64,000 nucleotides of DNA from Silvimonas terrae (GCF_014202765.1 NZ_JACHHN010000004.1:62001-126000), one strand, 5' to 3'; counted from the first letter of the stretch, positions 17,656 through 27,483 are shown. Notes: generated from the sequence alone by a model not told the origin. A program made the numbers and translations.

Positions 17656-19461
17656 ATGAATACCCGAGCAGCCTTTATGACCCCCCTTTTGAATCTGGAC
17701 AATCTTCGACGCGATCTGGAAGAAATCATCCGGGAAAAGCGCCTGTCGGCATTGTTCCAACCGATTGCCTCACTCCATGACGGAGAAGCATTCGGGTACG
17801 AGGGGCTGATCCGCGGGCCGTCCACCAGCTTTCTGCATTCCCCGATCAACCTGTTCCGGTGTGCGGAGCAGGTTGGCATTCTGCCCTTGCTGGATTTCGC
17901 CTGCCGCCGCGCGATTATTGAATCGTTTGTGGCGCAGAACTTGCCAGGGCGGCTTTTTCTGAATGTGAGTCCGGCCTGTCTGTCCCACCCGGATTTTCAC
18001 CCCGGAGCCACGCTGGATATCCTGCGTGAAACTGGCCTGGCGCCGCAGCGTGTGGTCATCGAGCTGACCGAAACCCAGCCCACGCACGACTACGAACTCC
18101 TCAAGGAAGCCTTGCTGCATTACCGCGAGATGGGCTTCCGGATTGCGCTGGATGATCTGGGCGAGGGGTTTTCTTCCCTGCGCTTGTGGTCTGAGCTCAA
18201 GCCAGACTTTGTGAAGATCGACAAATACTTTGTGCAGGGTCTGGCGGCCGACGCGCAAAAGCGTCAGTTTGTGCGTTCGATCCAGCACATTGCGCTGAAC
18301 ATTGGCACCCGCGTCGTCGCTGAAGGCATCGAAACCCCGCAAGAATTGCAAGTAGTACAGCGGATCGGGATCGCCTTTGCCCAGGGTTATCACATTGGCA
18401 AACCGCTGGCCCACCCGCCGCGCCACATTGCGCTGGATCTGGCCGAGACCCCCAGCCCGGCGCTGCCCGGCCAGGGGCATCGCAATGCGGGTGGCTTGCT
18501 GGTGTCCGTCGATACCGTACCGCCGTCAGAAACCAGTGAAACCGTGTTTGCCCGGTTTACCGAAGCGCCACAGTTGTACGCCATCCCCGTGGTGGAAAAC
18601 CAGCGCCCACTGGGCCTGTTGAAGCGTCATGAAGTGCTGGAATTTTTCTCCCGCCCGTTCTCGCACGAACTGCATGGCGGCCGGGAGTGCAAACACCTGA
18701 TGGACCGCGCGCCGCTGATCGTCGAGCAATCGATGAGCCTGCAAGAGCTCTCGCAAATGGTCACCACGGCCGAGCGCCGTTACCTGGCCGATGGCTTCAT
18801 CATTACCCAGAACGGCCACTATCAAGGCATGGGCACCGGGCACGATCTGGTCCGCGCCATTACCGAACTGCAAATCCGCGCCGCACGTTATGCCAACCCG
18901 CTGACCCTGCTGCCCGGCAACGTCCCCATTCAGGAAAAGCTGGAAACCCTGCTGGATGAATCGCGTCCGTTCACCATGGCGTATTTCGACCTGGATTACT
19001 TCAAGCCCTACAACGATGTGTACGGCTACGTGCGCGGCGACGACATGATCCGCCTGACTGGCGAATTACTGATGCGCGCTGCCGATCCGCAGACCGACTT
19101 TGTCGGCCATATTGGTGGCGATGACTTTGTGGTGATTTTCCGTTCCGGCGACTGGCACGAGCGCTGCGAAGCCTTGCTGGAAGAGTTTGCCCAACGCGTC
19201 AGCAGTTTCTTCTACGCCGAACACCTGGCCGCAGGTTTTTACGAGGCGCCGGATCGTCGAGGCGTGGCGCAACAACAACCGCTGGTGACCTTGTCGGCCG
19301 GGGTGGTGGAAGTGGAACCGGGCCAGTTTGAGAACCATCACCAGATTGCCGCTGCGGCCACCCATGCCAAGAGCATGGCCAAGCAATCGGTGGGATGCTC
19401 GTTGTTTATTGAGCGACGGCGGCAACCGCCGGAGCCGTTGCCGGCACCCATTGCAGCGTGA
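17656..19461 (+). CDS. EAL-CBS-GGDEF cyclic-di-GMP protein
   Basis: 601 residues with no transmembrane segment. The EAL domain (about 25-260) keeps the phosphodiesterase residues: EGL, NVSP, ELTE, DDLGEG, KIDKYFV, EGIET and QGYHIGKP. A CBS pair follows (about 275-410). The C-terminal GGDEF domain (about 430-590) has DLDYFKPYND and, instead of GGDEF, GGDDF in HIGGDDFVVIF; the upstream inhibitory RxxD is replaced by PQTD. I infer an active c-di-GMP phosphodiesterase with a GGDEF domain that may be sensory or weakly active. The start could also be ATG 17677. Its last 15 codons are duplicated downstream. Confidence 0.9.
   Translation: MNTRAAFMTPLLNLDNLRRDLEEIIREKRLSALFQPIASLHDGEAFGYEGLIRGPSTSFLHSPINLFRCAEQVGILPLLDFACRRAIIESFVAQNLPGRLFLNVSPACLSHPDFHPGATLDILRETGLAPQRVVIELTETQPTHDYELLKEALLHYREMGFRIALDDLGEGFSSLRLWSELKPDFVKIDKYFVQGLAADAQKRQFVRSIQHIALNIGTRVVAEGIETPQELQVVQRIGIAFAQGYHIGKPLAHPPRHIALDLAETPSPALPGQGHRNAGGLLVSVDTVPPSETSETVFARFTEAPQLYAIPVVENQRPLGLLKRHEVLEFFSRPFSHELHGGRECKHLMDRAPLIVEQSMSLQELSQMVTTAERRYLADGFIITQNGHYQGMGTGHDLVRAITELQIRAARYANPLTLLPGNVPIQEKLETLLDESRPFTMAYFDLDYFKPYNDVYGYVRGDDMIRLTGELLMRAADPQTDFVGHIGGDDFVVIFRSGDWHERCEALLEEFAQRVSSFFYAEHLAAGFYEAPDRRGVAQQQPLVTLSAGVVEVEPGQFENHHQIAAAATHAKSMAKQSVGCSLFIERRRQPPEPLPAPIAA
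19415..19461 (+). repeat. 47-bp gene tail, first copy
   Basis: The last 15 codons plus stop of the EAL-GGDEF gene, reappearing at 19841-19887 with three mismatches. See the second copy. Confidence 0.85.
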
Positions 19462-19498
19462 TGGGTTTTGGGGGTGATGCAAAAAGCGCCAGCATCCG

Positions 19499-19561
19499 TA
19501 GCCCGGATGGGGCGAAGCGGGAATCCGGGGTGGCGATAGGGAGCAGCACAGTCACCCCGGA
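19499..19561. repeat. REP-like palindromes of the GTAGCCCGGATG family
   Basis: GTAGCCCGGATGGGGCGAAGCGGGAATCCGGGG followed by the start of an oppositely oriented copy. With 19562-19838 they make 19462-19898 a gene-free repeat patch. Confidence 0.8.
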
Positions 19562-19838
19562 TTCCCGGCCTGTGGCCTTCATCCGGGCTACCGGGTGGCT
19601 GGGGTACACGTAGGGGGGATTCGGCGCGAAGCGGCAATCCACCATGGCTGCGGTGGATTGCTACGCGAATCCACCCTACAGCCACCGGATTAACCTGCCC
19701 CCGTAGCCCGGATGAAGCCGAAGGCGGGAATCCGGGAGGATATTGTCGGAAAAGAACCCTGATCTGGCCTGCGTCACCACCCCGGATTCCCGCTTGCGCT
19801 TCATCCGGGCTACGGTGGTTCTCGGCAGAGAACGGGGC
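19562..19838. repeat. 277-bp direct repeat, copy 1
   Basis: Runs from TTCCCGGCCTGTGGCC to CGGCAGAGAACGGGGC. It is itself made of REP-like palindromes: CCGGATTCCCG...CATCCGGGCTAC units and a GGGGATTCG...GAATCCACCC palindrome. It matches 20949-21225 in the same orientation and at the same length with a handful of substitutions and two small compensating indels. Confidence 0.88.
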
Positions 19839-19840
19839 CA

Positions 19841-19887
19841 GACGGCGGCAGCCGCCGGAGCCGTTGCCGGCGCCTATTGCAGCGTGA
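19841..19887 (+). repeat. 47-bp gene tail, second copy
   Basis: GACGGCGGCAGCCGCCGGAG through ATTGCAGCGTGA matches the 3' end of the EAL-GGDEF gene with three transitions. It starts two bases after direct repeat copy 1, so the junction of gene tail and repeat has been duplicated. Confidence 0.85.
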
Positions 19888-19898
19888 ACCCGGCGGGA

Positions 19899-20969
19899 TT
19901 AAAACGGAGCCACCACGGCCAGCGTAATTTGCCCATCCGTTTCAGGTGAAACCAGTTGCGGCTCGCCTGAAACGCCCACGTGTTCTGTCGCCAATGCCAC
20001 TGTGAGCCATTCACCAGCGGTGCTCATGTTTCCCAGGGCCCAATCCAGATCGTGTAGCCCAAGTAATCCGGGCGTGGTTTTAACCCCGATCGGAAACGGC
20101 GCGCACGCGCTCAAGAGCGCACGCTGCGCAGCGGACTGTGCCCCACCGGTTAACCACTGATGCAGGATGGTCTCACCGGTTAGCCCGCTCCAGCACAAAG
20201 CGTGACGCAAACCATGCTCCAGCCGGTCTGGCATGCGGCGTTCTGGCCGGTGTAACGCGGCAACAGGCCGCAAACCAGATTGCCGCACGATACCCGTGCC
20301 CGCCAGCAGCAGCACGGTTGCCGCTTCTGCAGTACCGCTGGCAGGGAGTTGTTCCTGCAAGGCGGCCAGTTTCACCACCACCAGTAATATCAGCGGTGCC
20401 TGATCAGGGTGCTCACCGGATTCCAGCCAGCCCTCTGCCGCCGCCAACGCAGGCAAATCGGCCTGAATGGTGGGCGCCGGTGCCCTGGTGCTACCCACCT
20501 CCTGCTGCCAGGCACTCTGCCAGCAGGTGCGTATCTCTGCCTCAGCGACCTGGGTCTCTATATGCAAGCGCACTTGCAGCGGCGCGCCGGCCGGCAATGC
20601 CAGCAAAGCGGGTTTGACCTTTTTAAGCAGCCGGCCCAACACCCACTCCAGCACGGCCAATTGCCGCACGGCATCCGCCCCGTCTGGCCGCTGCCACGCA
20701 TGGCCCGGCGCCTCAAGCCAGCGGGCTTGCACCGTTTGGGCATCCCCGCTGCGCCGTTTGCGGGGAAGCAGTTGCGTGACACGCTCTGCAATGCTGGTAC
20801 TACTGATCTGCTGCTGCAATGTATCTACCACCCAGGCAGACCCCAGGATGGCCAGCGGCACCCCGGCTTCATGGATTGTGGTGTTTATTTCTATCTTGCG
20901 TTGCAGGTTGGCATCTTCCACGTCAACCTGCTGCGCTTGCAAGTGGCCTTCCCGGCCTGTGGCCTTCAT
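19899..20969 (-). pseudogene. 5'-truncated gene of unknown function
   Basis: The reading frame is open from 21191, but everything upstream of 20949 is repeat DNA. Only the part from GHLQAQQVDVED onward has protein-like texture: helical, Leu/Ala/Gln-rich, with LEWVLGRLLKKVKPALLALP, APLILLVVVKLAALQEQLP, CWSGLTGETILHQWLTGG and GLLGLHDLDWALGNMSTAG. That part has no Met until 46 residues from the end, so the original start is probably lost; ATG 20969 lies inside the repeat. The style recalls large hypothetical proteins of type VI secretion clusters, but that is a weak impression. It could still be translated from the repeat-borne ATG. Confidence 0.55.
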
Positions 20970-21225
20970 CCGGGCTACCGGGTGGCTGGGGTAAACATAG
21001 GGGGATTCGGTGCGAAGCGGCAATCCACCGTGGCTGCGGTGGATTGCTACGCGAATCCACCCTACAGCCACCGGATTAACCTGCCCCCGTAGCCCGGATG
21101 AAGCCGAAGGCGGGAATCCGGGGTGGGTACTGTCGGAAAAGAACCCTGATCTGGCTTGCGTCGCCACCCCGGATTCCCGCTTGCGCTTCATCCGGGCTAC
21201 GGTGGTTCTCGGCAGAGAACGGGGC
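20949..21225. repeat. 277-bp direct repeat, copy 2
   Basis: Second copy of 19562-19838, placed exactly where the truncated gene loses its coding texture. A further REP-like GGATTCCGG...CCGGAATGACG unit follows near 21240-21266. Confidence 0.88.
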
Positions 21226-21336
21226 TGCCCCGGCCCCCGCTGGATTCCGGCTCAAGGCCGGAATGACGCGTTGGTCAATTAGAATGGGCCTTGCTGTCCC
21301 TGCCCTGCTGGCGGCCCCTTGCTCTAATGCCTGTAT

Positions 21337-21377
21337 AAAACAAACACGCCAGCGATCATCGCTGGCGTGTTTGTTTT
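21337..21377 (-). terminator. Bidirectional terminator after metY
   Basis: AAAACAAACACGCCAGCGAT pairs perfectly with its complement across a tiny loop; T-rich runs flank both ends. It starts 17 bases after the metY stop on the minus strand and also shields it from plus-strand transcription. Confidence 0.93.
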
Positions 21378-21393
21378 TACCGCTGTCCCTGGT

Positions 21394-22668
21394 TCAAGCA
21401 GCCTTGTCCAGCGCCTGCTGCAAATCAGCAATGATGTCGTCGATATGCTCAATCCCGATCGACAAGCGCACCGTATCTTCCGTCACGCCCGCTTTGGCCA
21501 GTTCTTCCGGTGAGAGTTGGCGGTGGGTGGTGCTGGCCGGATGGCAAGCAAGGCTCTTGGCGTCGCCAATGTTCACCAGCCGCGTGATCAGTTGCAGCGC
21601 GTCCTGGAAGCGGGCACCCGCAGCCCGGCCGCCCTTCACGCCAAAGGTCAGCAGACCGGATGCCTTGCCGCCAAAGTATTTTTGTACCAGTGCATGAGAC
21701 GGATGTTCCGGCAAGCCGGCGTAATTCACCCATTCCACCGCGCGGTGGGTTTTCAGGAACTGCGCCGCTTTGAGCGCGTTTTCTGAGTGGCGATCCAGCC
21801 GCAAACCCAGCGTTTCCAGGCCCTGCAAGATGAGGAAGGCGTTGAAGGGGGAGATCGCCGCGCCCATATTGCGCAGCGGCACGGTACGGGCCCGGCCAAT
21901 GTAGGCGGCCTCGCCCAGCGCCTCGGTGTAGACCACACCGTGGTAGCTGACTTCCGGCTCGTTCAGGCGCTTGAAGCGCGTCTTGTGTTTGGCCCAGGGG
22001 AACTTGCCCGAGTCCACAATAGCCCCGCCAATGCTGGTGCCATGACCACCAATATATTTGGTCAGCGAATGCACCACGATATCCGCGCCGTGTTCAAACG
22101 GCCGCGTCAGGTACGGCGTCGGCACCGTGTTGTCCACAATCAAGGGCACGCCGCCCTGGTGCGCCACGTCTGCAAAAGCGGCGAAATCCACCACGTTGCC
22201 CAGCGGGTTGCCAATGGATTCGACAAATACCGCCTTGGTGCGACTATCAATCAGTTTGGCGGCCGATTGCGGGTCTTTGGCATCGGCAAAGCGCACTTCA
22301 ATGCCATATTGCGGCAGCGTGTGCGCAAACAGGTTGTAAGTGCCACCGTACAGCGTGCTGGTGGCGATGATGTTGTCACCCGCCTCGGCAATGGTCAGGA
22401 TGGAATACGTGATGGCGGCCTGGCCGGATGCCAGCGCCAGCGCCCCGATCCCGCCCTCCAGCGCGGCCAGACGTTTTTCCAGCACATCAGTGGTCGGGTT
22501 CATGATGCGGGTGTAGATGTTGCCGGCCACCTTCAGGTCAAACAGGTCCGCACCGTGCTGGGTGTCGTCAAACGAGTAGCTGGTGGTCTGGTAGATGGGC
22601 ACCGCTACTGCGCGGGTGGTGGGGTCGCCATCAAAACCGGCGTGGATGGCCAGGGTATCGAACTTCAT
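21394..22668 (-). CDS. metY: O-acetylhomoserine sulfhydrylase
   Basis: A PLP enzyme of the Cys/Met metabolism family that makes homocysteine directly from O-acetylhomoserine and sulfide. 424 residues, the length of MetY rather than the shorter MetB/Met[21 protein letters not shown] opens it; [29 protein letters not shown] and the Schiff-base Lys of [18 protein letters not shown] near residue 205 are diagnostic. GAGGAG lies upstream of the ATG. It is divergent from mutL; the AT-rich stretch 22740-22790 may hold a regulator site, but none is recognised. Confidence 0.95.
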   Translation of the reverse strand: MKFDTLAIHAGFDGDPTTRAVAVPIYQTTSYSFDDTQHGADLFDLKVAGNIYTRIMNPTTDVLEKRLAALEGGIGALALASGQAAITYSILTIAEAGDNIIATSTLYGGTYNLFAHTLPQYGIEVRFADAKDPQSAAKLIDSRTKAVFVESIGNPLGNVVDFAAFADVAHQGGVPLIVDNTVPTPYLTRPFEHGADIVVHSLTKYIGGHGTSIGGAIVDSGKFPWAKHKTRFKRLNEPEVSYHGVVYTEALGEAAYIGRARTVPLRNMGAAISPFNAFLILQGLETLGLRLDRHSENALKAAQFLKTHRAVEWVNYAGLPEHPSHALVQKYFGGKASGLLTFGVKGGRAAGARFQDALQLITRLVNIGDAKSLACHPASTTHRQLSPEELAKAGVTEDTVRLSIGIEHIDDIIADLQQALDKAA

Positions 22669-22816
22669 CGCTACGACTCCTCGTGATGACTGGGTTTGGG
22701 GAAAACAGCAGATTGCGCCAGTGGCGATCTGTTTTCAATATTCCAGTGAAGAATTAGTTTTCACATCAATATAACCAATATCTAATTACGCCAAACCCAG
22801 GCCACCGGGTTGCCGC

Positions 22817-22825
22817 TGGTATAAT
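22817..22825 (+). promoter_or_regulatory. Extended -10 promoter of mutL
   Basis: TGGTATAAT: a consensus -10 hexamer with the extended TG motif, 27 bases upstream of the mutL ATG. No good -35 accompanies it, as expected for extended -10 promoters. Confidence 0.6.
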
Positions 22826-22852
22826 CCGGTCTTTGCCCCGCCCTGGCCCGCC

Positions 22853-24748
22853 ATGCCCCGCATCCAGCTTTTGTCCGACCAACTGGTTAACCAGATCGCC
22901 GCTGGTGAAGTGGTCGAGCGCCCTGCCTCTGCCTTGAAAGAATTGCTGGAAAACAGTCTGGATGCCGGTGCCGAGAATATTGGTGTAGAACTGGCCGCTG
23001 GCGGCACCAAGCTGATCAAAGTGATTGATGACGGCATCGGGATCGAGCGTGAAGATCTGGCGCTGGCGCTGCATCGCCACGCCACCAGCAAGATCCGGGA
23101 CTTTGATGACTTGCAGAAAGTGGCCACGCTGGGTTTTCGTGGCGAAGGTCTGGCATCGATTGCCTCGGTGTCGCGCATGACGCTGACCAGCCGTTTCAAT
23201 GGCGCGGCGCACGCCTGGCGCATAGAGTCCGACCACGGCCGGCTGCACGATGCCGAGCCTGCTGCCCTGGCCGTGGGCACCACCATTGAAGTGCATGACC
23301 TGTATTACCAGACACCGGCCCGCCGCAAGTTTTTGAAGTCAGACGGCACCGAGTTTGCCCATTGCGAAGACATGGTCAAGCGCCTGGCGCTGGCCAATCC
23401 GGACAAACAATTCACGCTGATTCACAACAACCGCGCCAGCCTGCGAGTGATGCGCGGCGATGTACTCAAGCGTTGTGCGGCCTTGCTGGGCGATGAGTTT
23501 GCGCAATCGGCCGTACAGGTGGAAGAACGCGCCGGGCCGCTGCGTCTGTGGGGGCTGGCGGGCAGCCCGACCCTCTCCAAAGGCTCGCGCGATGCACAGT
23601 ATTTCTTTGTGAATGGCCGTTTTGTGCGCGACAAGGTCATTGCCCACGCCTTGCGTGAAGCCTATCGCGATGTGTTGCACCATGATCGTCACGCCGCTTA
23701 TTGCCTGTTCCTGGAGCTGGACCCGGAAGGCGTGGATGTGAACGTGCATCCGACCAAGATCGAAGTACGTTTTCGCGAGTCACAAGCCATTTACGGTTTC
23801 ATGCTGCGCAGCCTGACCAAGGCGCTGGCCGGAACCAAAGCAGGCACAGCGCCCGCCGGTGTTGATCCCGAAACCGGTGAAATCCTCACCCCGCAACCCG
23901 CAGCGCCAGCCGCTGCACCCGCCTACAACCAGCCCGTGTGGCGGCAACAGCCGATGAATATCCCGGTGGTACAAGAGCCCATGGCCGTGTACGACCGCAT
24001 GTTTGGCGATCTGAAACGCGACCCGACCGCGCCACAGCCGGCATGGCAACCCGCTGCGGCAGATGCGGCTGACACCACCACCCTGGCCAGTCCACCCGCC
24101 TGGACACCGCGTCCGGCCCTCTCCACGCCCCGCCAGACCATGCCGGCGGAGAATGAAGACGGCATCCCGCCGCTGGGTTTTGCCGTGGCACAGATTCACG
24201 GCGTGTACATCCTGGCGCAGGCGGCAGAGGGTTTGATTGTGGTCGACATGCACGCCGCACATGAACGCGTGGTGTATGAAAAGCTCAAGAACGCGCTGGA
24301 TCTGGACCAGATGCCCAGCCAGCCGCTGTTGATCCCGCATCTGTTTGGCGCAGACCGGTTTGAAGTCGCCGCAGTGGAAGACCACCGCGATGCGCTGGCG
24401 CAACTGGGGTTTGATATCTCGGTCGCCTCGCCCACCCAACTGGCTATCCGGGGCATCCCGATGTTGTTGAAGGATGCCGATGCCGTGGAACTGGCACGCT
24501 CGGTACTCAAGGATGTACGTGAAGTCGGCGCCAGCCAGATGCTGACCGGCCGCCGTAACGAATTGCTGGCCACCATGGCTTGCCACGGTGCGGTGCGGGC
24601 CAATCGCAGCCTGACCATCCCGGAAATGAATGCGCTGCTGCGCGAAATGGAAGCCACCGAACGCTCCGGCCAGTGTAACCACGGCCGGCCAACCTGGTTC
24701 CGCCTGACCATGCATGATCTGGACAAAATGTTCATGCGCGGTCAGTGA
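22853..24748 (+). CDS. mutL: DNA mismatch repair protein MutL
   Basis: 631 residues. The N-terminal GHKL ATPase has NQIAAGEVVERPASALKELL, ENSLDAGA, DDGIGI and TLGFRGEGLASI. After a Pro/Ala/Gln-rich linker (about 340-440) the C-terminal domain carries DMHAAHERVVYE, a DQHA(x)2E(x)4E endonuclease motif with Gln replaced by Met, plus ACHGAVRANRSL and CNHGRPTW. These mark a nicking MutL, as in organisms lacking MutH. It starts the run mutL-membrane protein-miaA-GNAT-NUDIX with overlapping stops and starts. Confidence 0.97.
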   Translation: MPRIQLLSDQLVNQIAAGEVVERPASALKELLENSLDAGAENIGVELAAGGTKLIKVIDDGIGIEREDLALALHRHATSKIRDFDDLQKVATLGFRGEGLASIASVSRMTLTSRFNGAAHAWRIESDHGRLHDAEPAALAVGTTIEVHDLYYQTPARRKFLKSDGTEFAHCEDMVKRLALANPDKQFTLIHNNRASLRVMRGDVLKRCAALLGDEFAQSAVQVEERAGPLRLWGLAGSPTLSKGSRDAQYFFVNGRFVRDKVIAHALREAYRDVLHHDRHAAYCLFLELDPEGVDVNVHPTKIEVRFRESQAIYGFMLRSLTKALAGTKAGTAPAGVDPETGEILTPQPAAPAAAPAYNQPVWRQQPMNIPVVQEPMAVYDRMFGDLKRDPTAPQPAWQPAAADAADTTTLASPPAWTPRPALSTPRQTMPAENEDGIPPLGFAVAQIHGVYILAQAAEGLIVVDMHAAHERVVYEKLKNALDLDQMPSQPLLIPHLFGADRFEVAAVEDHRDALAQLGFDISVASPTQLAIRGIPMLLKDADAVELARSVLKDVREVGASQMLTGRRNELLATMACHGAVRANRSLTIPEMNALLREMEATERSGQCNHGRPTWFRLTMHDLDKMFMRGQ

Positions 24749-24759
24749 GCGGAACCCCC

Positions 24760-25533
24760 ATGAATTCAGTATTGATTGCCAAACTCTTCGCCGGCCCCGC
24801 CGTCATTGCACTGGCCAGTCTGGCCGGCAAACGCTGGGGCCCGACCATTGCCGGCGTGATTGGCGGTTTGCCGCTGATTGCGGCCTGCGTCATGACGACC
24901 TTATGGCTGGCCTACGGGCAGGACTACACCATGGCAACAGCGTACAGCGCGCCATCCGGCTTGTGGGCCAATGCGCTCTACATGATTGCGCTGGGCTGGA
25001 GCAGTCGCCGCTTTGGCTGGGCCGGCATGCTGGCTTGTGGCTGGGTCGTGTATCTGGCCGCAGCGTGGGCACTGGCTGCCAGCGGTCTCGCCCAGCAGGA
25101 CTGGGTGCGCTGGGGGGCCATCCCGGCGCTGTGGATTGCCATCTACCTCCTGCCACGGATGACCGAGGCGCCAGTCTCCCGTCCCTTGCCGCACAGCGAA
25201 CTCCTTGCGCGCATGGCCGTGGCGCTGGCCCTGGTCGCCACGTTGACGACGCTCTCCCGGCAACTGGGCACGTCGCTCACCGGCGTGCTATCCGGTGGCC
25301 CGGTCGCCGCAACCGTCATCCCCGCCTTCACCCGCGCGCACGGTGACAGCAATGGCGTGGTCTACCAGGTCCGTGGTTTTCTGATCGGGCTGATTGGCTT
25401 TGCCTTGAGCTTTTTATTGCTGGTGCCGCTGACCGCAACGATGGGCGCGTGGGCCGCATTGCCCTCTGCCGTCGTTGCCATGGTCACCAGCCTGGCGCTG
25501 AACTGGTATTCCCGCCGCCGGAGCCGTACATGA
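24760..25533 (+). CDS. Uncharacterised multi-pass membrane protein
   Basis: 257 residues, about seven or eight hydrophobic helices. N-terminal [21 protein letters not shown] and [17 protein letters not shown], and near the C-terminus [17 protein letters not shown], a similar GGxP pattern suggesting an internal repeat. I do not recognise a characterised family. The start ATG 24760 has GAGCGGAA upstream; a GTG at 24745 overlapping the mutL stop is the alternative. It ends in ATGA with miaA, so the two are coupled. Confidence 0.8.
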   Translation: MNSVLIAKLFAGPAVIALASLAGKRWGPTIAGVIGGLPLIAACVMTTLWLAYGQDYTMATAYSAPSGLWANALYMIALGWSSRRFGWAGMLACGWVVYLAAAWALAASGLAQQDWVRWGAIPALWIAIYLLPRMTEAPVSRPLPHSELLARMAVALALVATLTTLSRQLGTSLTGVLSGGPVAATVIPAFTRAHGDSNGVVYQVRGFLIGLIGFALSFLLLVPLTATMGAWAALPSAVVAMVTSLALNWYSRRRSRT

Positions 25534-26492
25534 ACACGCCTTTGCCTCCCGCTATTTTCCTGATGGGCCCGACCGCCAGCGGCAAAACCGCCAGCGCCAT
25601 CGGGCTGATTGAATCGGGCTTGCCGGTAGAGTTGATCTCGGTCGATTCCGCGCTGGTGTTCAAGGATATGGACATCGGCACCGCCAAGCCCACGGCGGAC
25701 GAACTGGCCCGCGCACCGCATCAGCTGATCGACGTCATTACGCCAGAGCAAGCCTACTCTGCCGCGCAATTTCGCACCGATGCCCTGGCCTTGATGCAGG
25801 ACATCACCGCGCGCGGCAAAGTGCCCGTGCTGGTGGGCGGCACCATGTTGTACTTCAACACGCTGCAGCACGGTATCCACGATCTGCCACAAGCCAACCC
25901 GGCACTGCGGGCAGAATTGCACGCGGAAGCCGCCCAACTGGGCTGGCCGGCCATGCACGAAAAACTGGCAAGGCTAGACCCGCCCACCGCCGCAAGGCTG
26001 GAACCGGGAGACTCGCAACGCATTGAGCGCGCCCTGGAAATCTGCATCTTGTCTGGCCGCCCCATGTCAGACCTGCTGGCGGAGCCCGCTGCCGGCCCGG
26101 TGCCGTATAACTTGCTTAAACTGGCACTGCTGCCAGATGACCGCGCGGTGTTGCACGAACGCATTGCCATCCGCTTTGACCAGATGCTGCAAGGTGGGCT
26201 GATAGAAGAAGTACGCCAGTTGCGCCAGCAATACGCACTGACGCCAGAGCTGCCTTCCATGCGTTGTGTGGGATATCGCCAGACCTGGGATTATCTGGAT
26301 GGGCTGATTGACCTGCCCACGCTGCGGGAAAAAGGCCTGGCCGCAACCCGTCAGTTGGCGAAACGGCAGTTGACCTGGCTGCGCGGCATGGACGATGTCA
26401 CCCCGCTCAATTGTCTGAACCCGGACTTGCCCGGCGCAGTACGCACTACGGTCAGCGACTTTCTGCAAACCCCCGGTAAAGCCCACGTATGA
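25530..26492 (+). CDS. miaA: tRNA dimethylallyltransferase
   Basis: Adds the dimethylallyl group to A37 of tRNAs reading UNN codons. 320 residues with the P-loop [65 protein letters not shown] and [15 protein letters not shown]. The start at 25530 overlaps the preceding stop by four bases; upstream in-frame codons belong to another gene's region. mutL-miaA linkage is common in proteobacteria. Confidence 0.97.
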   Translation: MNTPLPPAIFLMGPTASGKTASAIGLIESGLPVELISVDSALVFKDMDIGTAKPTADELARAPHQLIDVITPEQAYSAAQFRTDALALMQDITARGKVPVLVGGTMLYFNTLQHGIHDLPQANPALRAELHAEAAQLGWPAMHEKLARLDPPTAARLEPGDSQRIERALEICILSGRPMSDLLAEPAAGPVPYNLLKLALLPDDRAVLHERIAIRFDQMLQGGLIEEVRQLRQQYALTPELPSMRCVGYRQTWDYLDGLIDLPTLREKGLAATRQLAKRQLTWLRGMDDVTPLNCLNPDLPGAVRTTVSDFLQTPGKAHV

Positions 26493-26935
26493 GCGGGCTG
26501 CCTGTACGCATTCGCCCGGCCGTACCCACCGACGCCGCAGCCATCAGCGCCTTGTTGCCACAATTGGGGTATGAACTCGCACCCGAGCGGCTTGCCGACA
26601 AGCTAAGCCGCTTTGCCGCATCCACCAACGATGGCGTGCTGATTGCAGAACGCAATGGTGAACTCCTTGGTTTGATCAGCATGCACGCCCTGGAGTTTTT
26701 CCACGCCGATGGCAATCTGGGCCGCATTACCGCACTGGTGGTGGCCGAGTCTGGTCGGGGCCAGGGCATCGGCACGGCGCTGATCCACGCTGCCGAAAGC
26801 TGGTTTCTGGCCCGCGGCGTAACCCATGCCGAGGTCACCAGCAGCGAACACCGCACGGCGGCACGCCAGTTTTATGAGTCCTGTGGCTATGCGGTGATCA
26901 AGCAGCGCTTTGTCAAAAATCTCAAGCCAGAGTAA
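26489..26935 (+). CDS. GNAT-family N-acetyltransferase
   Basis: 148 residues, a single acetyltransferase fold. [20 protein letters not shown] at the start; acetyl-CoA loop [19 protein letters not shown] near residues 83-100 (R/Q-x-x-G-x-G/A); [11 protein letters not shown] near the C-terminus. Substrate unknown; its overlap with miaA suggests co-expression rather than shared function. Confidence 0.9.
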   Translation: MSGLPVRIRPAVPTDAAAISALLPQLGYELAPERLADKLSRFAASTNDGVLIAERNGELLGLISMHALEFFHADGNLGRITALVVAESGRGQGIGTALIHAAESWFLARGVTHAEVTSSEHRTAARQFYESCGYAVIKQRFVKNLKPE

Positions 26936-26941
26936 GCCGCC

Positions 26942-27412
26942 GTGCCACGTCGACTCCCCTTTTCGGCCCATGTTTTCCTGTACCGCCAAAGACCGGAACA
27001 AGCACGCGAATATGTGTTGTTCCTGCGCCATCCGCGCCCGGAATTAACGCTGCCCGCCTTCTGGCAAGGTGTATCCGGTGCGCTGGAATCGGGAGAGAGT
27101 TTCGCAGCCGCCGCGCGACGCGAAGTGCAAGAAGAAACCGGATTGATTCTGGAACACGTCTCTGATGTCGGCTTTGCCCAGTATTACCCGATTCGGGAGG
27201 CCTGGCGTGACGCCTACGGGCCCACGCCAACGCAGGTGCAGGAGCAGGTGTTCTGCGCCCGGATTGCGCCAGATGCCCAACCGGTGCTTTCTGGCGAACA
27301 CCAGCATTACCAATGGCTCACGCTGGATGAAGCGTTACCCTTGCTGGATTTTTGCGATAACCGCGCTTGTTTAATGGCTGCCGCCACGTGGCTTGACCAG
27401 CAAGTGACTTGA
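26942..27412 (+). CDS. NUDIX hydrolase, NudB-like
   Basis: 156 residues starting with GTG. The NUDIX box runs GALESGESFAAAARREVQEE then TGL, with all conserved acidic residues. The opening VFLYRQRPEQ-type strand and FWQGVSGALESGES resemble NudB, the dihydroneopterin triphosphate pyrophosphatase of folate synthesis, and this is the most likely role. A terminator follows. Confidence 0.85.
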   Translation: MPRRLPFSAHVFLYRQRPEQAREYVLFLRHPRPELTLPAFWQGVSGALESGESFAAAARREVQEETGLILEHVSDVGFAQYYPIREAWRDAYGPTPTQVQEQVFCARIAPDAQPVLSGEHQHYQWLTLDEALPLLDFCDNRACLMAAATWLDQQVT

Positions 27413-27426
27413 GCATGCCCCAACGC

Positions 27427-27449
27427 AAACGGCGCACCAGGCGCCGTTT
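27427..27449. terminator. Bidirectional terminator between convergent genes
   Basis: AAACGGCGC, loop ACCAG, GCGCCGTTT, then CTTGTTG. It lies between the convergent NUDIX and SRPBCC genes; the plus side has the better T-run. Confidence 0.8.
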
Positions 27450-27483
27450 CTTGTTGCATCCTTTCACACAATCCATATTCCTC

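Noticed and set aside
20138-21092. Plus-strand open frames in the repeat-flanked region
   Set aside because: Pro/Arg/Ala-rich shadows of the truncated minus-strand gene and of the REP palindromes.
22669-22852. Possible SAM or other riboswitch upstream of metY
   Set aside because: Looked for conserved stems and a terminator in the leader; only AT-rich sequence was found.
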